10,254 bases of DNA from Kiritimatiellia bacterium (GTDB lineage Bacteria; Verrucomicrobiota; Kiritimatiellia; RFP12; UBA1067): positions 1 through 10,254 of the forward strand of contig JAGCJE010000116.1 in NCBI GenBank assembly GCA_017648225.1, written 5' to 3'. Positions 7,098 to 10,254 of the stretch are shown here, piece by piece (positions within the stretch are counted from its first letter, which is position 1; every line of letters starts with the position of its first letter). A program made the translations under genes and the position numbers. A model generated the notes under the pieces. The model searched no databases. It worked only from the letters and a program-made list of their open reading frames with translations, and was not told the DNA's origin.

Positions 7098-9251
7098 TTA
7101 ACGTCTCCATGTCGTTTTGGTTATGTAACCGCCGCCCGAGCCCGACTTTCCTCCTCCGCCGCCGCGAGGGGACTGTCCCCCTTGGCCGTAAGTGTAATGG
7201 GGACGGTCGGCGCCGTAACCCGCTCGGCCCGCGCCATAGCCGCCTCCGTATCCGCCTCCGTATCCGCCGCGAGGGGACTGTCCCCATCCGCCAGGGCGTT
7301 GAGAGAACTGATCGGGCGTAAACATCAAACGGCGCAAATTAACCAGATTATCAGGTATTGCCTTCACAAATACGGACGGTTCGACTGGGAACATTCCGCC
7401 GTCAGCCGACTTGCGCATCGCAGGAGAAAACATATAAAGCTCATCTTTCGCACGCGTCACCACAACGTAAAATAGACGACGCTCCTCGTCAAGACGCCCC
7501 TCCTCAGCCGCCTTGGCCGAAGGGAACAACCCCTCACTGCACCACGGCACCATAACTACGGGCCACTCCATACCCTTAGCTTGATGTATTGTCGAAAGCG
7601 TGACTCTATCTGCCGAAATGTTATTCTTCCTGGCATCGAGATTCGTCATAAGCGCCACGTCAGAAAGAAACCCTTCAAGCCCGTCGGGGGAATCGGCTAT
7701 CTGAACAGCCAACTCTTTTACATCTTGAAGACGATCCTCGGCATCCGCCTCTTCCCATTCCTCTCTCAAGTAATCCTCATAGAAAAAGTCCACAAAGTCG
7801 TCCACGAGCTCGCCGACAGCGTGTTCCTTAAGATGTTCTTCAGCCGATTCCATCGCCTTTACAAGCGGCGACCAAACGCTCTTCGCCTTTGCACCAAGTA
7901 GCCCCCCGAGCGCATTACGGTCTTCGCGTCGCTTCGGATCGAACTGCCGCCCGAGTTTATCCCAGTATTTCCGCGCCGTCGCCTCACCGACTCCGGGGAG
8001 GAGTGAAACAAAACGCAGGAACGAAAGTTCATCCATCGGATTGACCAAAAGCCGCAGATAAGCGAGAGTATCTTTAACGTGAATCTGCTCGAACACGCCG
8101 ACTCCCGAAGTGATGCGGTAGGGAATCTTCATGCGCGCCAAAGTCATCTGAACATCGATCGACTGGAAGTGACTGCGGTAAAGAACCGCCATGTCGCTGT
8201 AACCGTAGCCCGCCTCCTTCGCCTGTCTTACAAGGCGAAGAATCTCCTGCGCCTGAGACTTGCTGTCGCCGCCCTTACAAAGAGTCGGCTTCGCGTACGA
8301 TGCCGTCCGCACAGGCTTTAAGACCTTCTGAAACTGCTCGGGAACATCTTTCATCACCGTATTGGCGACATCAAGAACGCCCGACTGAGAACGATAGTTG
8401 CGCTCGAGTTTCACCACGCGGCATCCGTCCCATCGCTTCGGAAACTCCATGATGTTTTCAATCTGCGCTCCGCGCCAGGTGTAAATGCACTGAAAGTCGT
8501 CGCCTACGGCCATAATGTTGCGGTGCTTCGCGGCAATAATGTCGGTAAACTCGGCCTGAATACCGTTCGTATCCTGATATTCGTCGACGAGCACGTAGAG
8601 AAAATGCTCCTGCAGAAATTCCCTGACGGAATCTTTTTCCTTTAAAAGCCGCAGTCCGTTAACCAGAAGATCATCGAAGTCCATCGCTCCCAATTCAAGT
8701 TTGCGCGCCTTGTATTTATCGGCGACCATCTGAATCTCTTCAGGGACGACACCGGCGACTTTTGTGAGATAGCGCGACGCGATAAACTGAATCGGCTTCT
8801 GCTCGTTCGCGGCCTCGGAAATCATCTTCGCGACAATCTCCTTTTTAATGAAATCCTTAGGATCCTTGGCGACCTTCTTTATTATATCGCCGATGAGTTT
8901 TTTCTGATCGTCCTCGTCGAGAATCTGAAAACCCGGCTGATAGCCGATGAGGGAGGCGTAGCGCCGTAAAAACTTCGCGCATATCGAATGGAATGTTCCG
9001 CTCCAGATCGTTTCTACCGACGGACCTACAACCTGCCTCGCCCGCTCAAGCATTTCCTTCGCCGCCTTGTTCGTGAACGTCAAAAGAAGGATTCTTTCGG
9101 CGGGCACCCCCTTTTCGATCAGATACGCGACGCGGTGGACGAGCGTGCGGGTTTTACCCGTTCCGGCGGCGGCCAGAACGAGCATGGGGCCATCGCCCGT
9201 TGTTGCGGCGGCGCACTGCTCTGGGTTGAGAAGCTTCGAAAAATCTGTCAT
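7098..9251 (-). CDS. uvrD: UvrD/PcrA-type SF1A DNA helicase with Gly-rich tail
   Basis: This 3'-5' ATP-dependent DNA helicase of 717 residues would act in repair or in clearing replication and transcription conflicts. All SF1A motifs are present in order: Q motif LNPEQCAAA (Q12), motif I AAAGTGKT (K33), Ia TFTNKAAKEM (58-67), II VDEYQDTN (222-229), III GDDFQCIYTWRGA (250-262), IV LERNYRS (282-288), V TLSTIHQAKGMEWPVV (551-566), VI EERRLFYVVVTRAKDELY (589-606). The 1B and 2B insertions are present, as expected for UvrD, PcrA or Rep. The last 65 residues or so (from about 652) are low complexity, with GGYG repeats and two copies of GQSPRGG, and take the place of the C-terminal Tudor-like region of PcrA/UvrD. 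The ATG at 9249-9251 lacks a clear Shine-Dalgarno sequence, but the distance to the Q motif is normal. UvrD and PcrA cannot be separated here. Confidence 0.94.
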   Translation of the reverse strand: MTDFSKLLNPEQCAAATTGDGPMLVLAAAGTGKTRTLVHRVAYLIEKGVPAERILLLTFTNKAAKEMLERARQVVGPSVETIWSGTFHSICAKFLRRYASLIGYQPGFQILDEDDQKKLIGDIIKKVAKDPKDFIKKEIVAKMISEAANEQKPIQFIASRYLTKVAGVVPEEIQMVADKYKARKLELGAMDFDDLLVNGLRLLKEKDSVREFLQEHFLYVLVDEYQDTNGIQAEFTDIIAAKHRNIMAVGDDFQCIYTWRGAQIENIMEFPKRWDGCRVVKLERNYRSQSGVLDVANTVMKDVPEQFQKVLKPVRTASYAKPTLCKGGDSKSQAQEILRLVRQAKEAGYGYSDMAVLYRSHFQSIDVQMTLARMKIPYRITSGVGVFEQIHVKDTLAYLRLLVNPMDELSFLRFVSLLPGVGEATARKYWDKLGRQFDPKRREDRNALGGLLGAKAKSVWSPLVKAMESAEEHLKEHAVGELVDDFVDFFYEDYLREEWEEADAEDRLQDVKELAVQIADSPDGLEGFLSDVALMTNLDARKNNISADRVTLSTIHQAKGMEWPVVMVPWCSEGLFPSAKAAEEGRLDEERRLFYVVVTRAKDELYMFSPAMRKSADGGMFPVEPSVFVKAIPDNLVNLRRLMFTPDQFSQRPGGWGQSPRGGYGGGYGGGYGAGRAGYGADRPHYTYGQGGQSPRGGGGGKSGSGGGYITKTTWRR
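7159..7180. repeat. 22-bp direct repeat, copy 1, with 13-bp palindrome
   Basis: This copy is identical over 22 bp to 7264-7285. It contains GGGGACTGTCCCC (7168-7180), a perfect 6+1+6 palindrome, preceded by CCGCCGCGA. It lies inside the helicase coding sequence and encodes GQSPRGG on the minus strand. Confidence 0.9.
7245..7268. repeat. Two perfect 12-bp tandem repeats in the helicase tail
   Basis: TCCGTATCCGCC occurs twice in tandem (7245-7256 and 7257-7268), and a degenerate third unit (9 of 12 matches) lies at 7233-7244. They encode the GGYG repeats of the helicase tail. The exact duplication suggests recent slippage. Confidence 0.9.
7264..7285. repeat. 22-bp direct repeat, copy 2, with 13-bp palindrome
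   Basis: This is the second identical copy of the element at 7159-7180, with its palindrome at 7273-7285. It lies in the same reading frame and again encodes GQSPRGG. The two copies bracket the GGYG-coding stretch and are 105 bp apart (35 codons), so the frame is kept. Confidence 0.9.
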
Positions 9252-9548
9252 TTTTTAACCGTTTTAGATTTTTAACACTGCTTATTACAATAAATCGGCT
9301 CAAGCGTGATTCAACTTGCCAATGCCTCTTATCGAAATTTTATAATCGTTCATCATTATCGCCAGCAATTATACCACTTTAGCCCATAAAATAAAAGCGC
9401 GACAATTAATGATAAGTTCGAAGCAAGGGATGTCACGAACGACGAGAATGCAATTTGTAGAATTATCACCGTTGGAGACAGCCCCCCAAAGCCATCTTTT
9501 AACTACATCTTCCGACTAAAAATAATGGTATCTGGTCCCCGATAAATC
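9252..9548. other. 297-bp non-coding gap upstream of the helicase
   Basis: No open frame of note, tRNA or clear terminator is visible here. It is AT-rich compared with the flanking genes. It holds the helicase promoter candidates, a possible plus-strand promoter (TTGCCA 9316-9321, TATAAT 9341-9346, 19-bp spacer), and a G-rich patch near 9473-9490 on the minus strand. A small RNA is possible but nothing shows one directly. Confidence 0.5.
9339..9376 (-). promoter_or_regulatory. Candidate helicase promoters
   Basis: The better candidate is TGGTATAAT at 9368-9376 on the minus strand, a perfect extended -10 with a poor -35 (TTTTAT at 9391-9396). It would give a leader of about 110 nt. A second candidate overlaps it: TTGCTG (9363-9368) and TATAAA (9339-9344) with an 18-bp spacer. 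Either would transcribe the helicase gene that starts at 9251. Confidence 0.5.
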
Positions 9549-10254
9549 TTATTTCTTCGTCCTGATTGTGAGCACTGTTCCTTTGCAAGGGAAGCGACCT
9601 TCGAATCTGGGCTCGACCAGCTTGATGAATGCCTCGTTGTCAGCCTTTGCGGTATTCCAATCCATCATTGCGTTTTCCGTCCATGAATGCCACATTCCCC
9701 GCGACCGCACCTGCCAACCTTCCCTGCAAGCTATACCTGCACCCTTGTACGCCTGCGCACTATCCTTAATCTTGTCAATGCCATGCCGAAACGTCCTTTT
9801 AGGATCTACAATCCCCCGAGGCCGTGAATTTCTCCACTCCGACACAAGCACATCTGCATCCGCAGGTTGAGGCCCCCTTTCCGAGTAGCCAGTCTGAAAA
9901 AAAGCGCGAACAAAGCCGGAGCCACGTGTGTCTACATGAAAACTGTCCGACAGGCTTTCAACACCCGTCTCTATCGTTATCAAACGCTCACAAAAGCCAT
10001 CGTTCCTATCCGCTAAAAGGCTCGTCACAATTTCTGCAACGGAGGTAAACTCATTCGTCGTCGTAACGCAATTCTTGTCTGCTAAATACAATTCACGTCG
10101 GCGCGCCTTTTGCCTGGCTATTTCCGCAATCTTTTCCTTGAACGGTCTCATGGCTTCTTCCGGCGAAACCTTCACATTGCGAAAGATCTCTCGGGTCTTA
10201 CCGAGAGACATCATATCTTCCGCGGGATCATAATGCGCAACCATACTCTGGGTA
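9549..10254 (-). CDS. Unrecognised protein, 5' end beyond the window
   Basis: I do not recognise this protein. The frame is open through the right edge. The first ATG inside the window (10242-10244) has no Shine-Dalgarno sequence and is preceded by in-frame sense codons (ACC CAG AGT), so it may be an internal Met; at least 231 residues are encoded. Visible features, numbered from that Met, are a strongly basic predicted helix at about 31-52 (FKEKIAEIARQKARRR), four cysteines (59, 85, 173, 220) with no metal-site spacing, and a Trp/Gly/Arg-rich C-terminal part (SRGMWHSWTENAMMDWN at about 181-197). The protein ends in a basic TIRTKK. No membrane segment is seen in this part. It is separated from the helicase by 297 bp, so the two genes are probably not co-transcribed. 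It could be an accessory or lineage-specific protein. The open frame, lack of stops and protein-like composition support a real gene. Confidence 0.7.
   Translation of the reverse strand, partial: TQSMVAHYDPAEDMMSLGKTREIFRNVKVSPEEAMRPFKEKIAEIARQKARRRELYLADKNCVTTTNEFTSVAEIVTSLLADRNDGFCERLITIETGVESLSDSFHVDTRGSGFVRAFFQTGYSERGPQPADADVLVSEWRNSRPRGIVDPKRTFRHGIDKIKDSAQAYKGAGIACREGWQVRSRGMWHSWTENAMMDWNTAKADNEAFIKLVEPRFEGRFPCKGTVLTIRTKK

Noticed and set aside
7109..7321. Arg-rich plus-strand frame opposite the helicase tail
   Set aside because: It is a shadow of the Gly-rich repeat DNA; the minus frame carries the full helicase.
9316..9346. Plus-strand promoter (TTGCCA, 19 bp, TATAAT) that could make an antisense or small RNA
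   Set aside because: The spacer is long, there is no TG extension, and no defined RNA structure or terminator follows; AT-rich gaps give such matches by chance.

Overview
The window comes from a bacterial chromosome with an estimated GC of about 50%. All seven genes are read from the minus strand, so transcription runs from the right end to the left. The best taxonomic guess is a PVC-superphylum bacterium (Kiritimatiellae, Lentisphaerae or Verrucomicrobia type), perhaps from a carbohydrate-rich habitat. This is inference. It rests on a eukaryotic-type (GH13_8-like) branching enzyme, a primary sigma factor with a long Lys-rich then acidic N-terminal extension, an RRM protein, and a secreted beta-mannosidase. 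No marker in the window settles it.

Layout in transcription order, right to left: (1) 9549-10254, the 3' part of an unrecognised gene that enters the window from the right; (2) 9252-9548, a 297-bp non-coding gap; (3) 7098-9251, a UvrD/PcrA-type SF1 helicase with an unusual Gly/Tyr/Arg tail built on DNA repeats; (4) 4559-7009, a secreted GH2 beta-mannosidase; (5) 4366-4558, a gap with seven tandem heptamers, three CTTGTGT-type half-sites and a promoter; (6) 2308-4365, the primary sigma factor rpoD; (7) 1798-2256, a small RRM protein with an N-terminal membrane anchor; (8) 1217-1783, a DJ-1/PfpI family protein; (9) 1-1146, the N-terminal two thirds or so of a glycogen branching enzyme, cut by the left edge.

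The genes do not form one pathway. rpoD, the RRM gene and the DJ-1 gene lie 51 and 14 nt apart with no visible internal promoter, so they probably form one transcription unit. The helicase, the mannosidase, rpoD and glgB each have a perfect extended -10 box (TGNTATAAT) in the gap upstream, and the matching -35 boxes are weak to moderate. The sigma factor encoded here keeps the residues that read such promoters.

I see no CRISPR array, tRNA, rRNA, transposase or defence system. The most unusual items are the membrane-anchored RRM protein beside rpoD, the helicase tail whose DNA carries a duplicated palindrome (GGGGACTGTCCCC), the heptamer array upstream of rpoD, and the unrecognised protein at the right edge.
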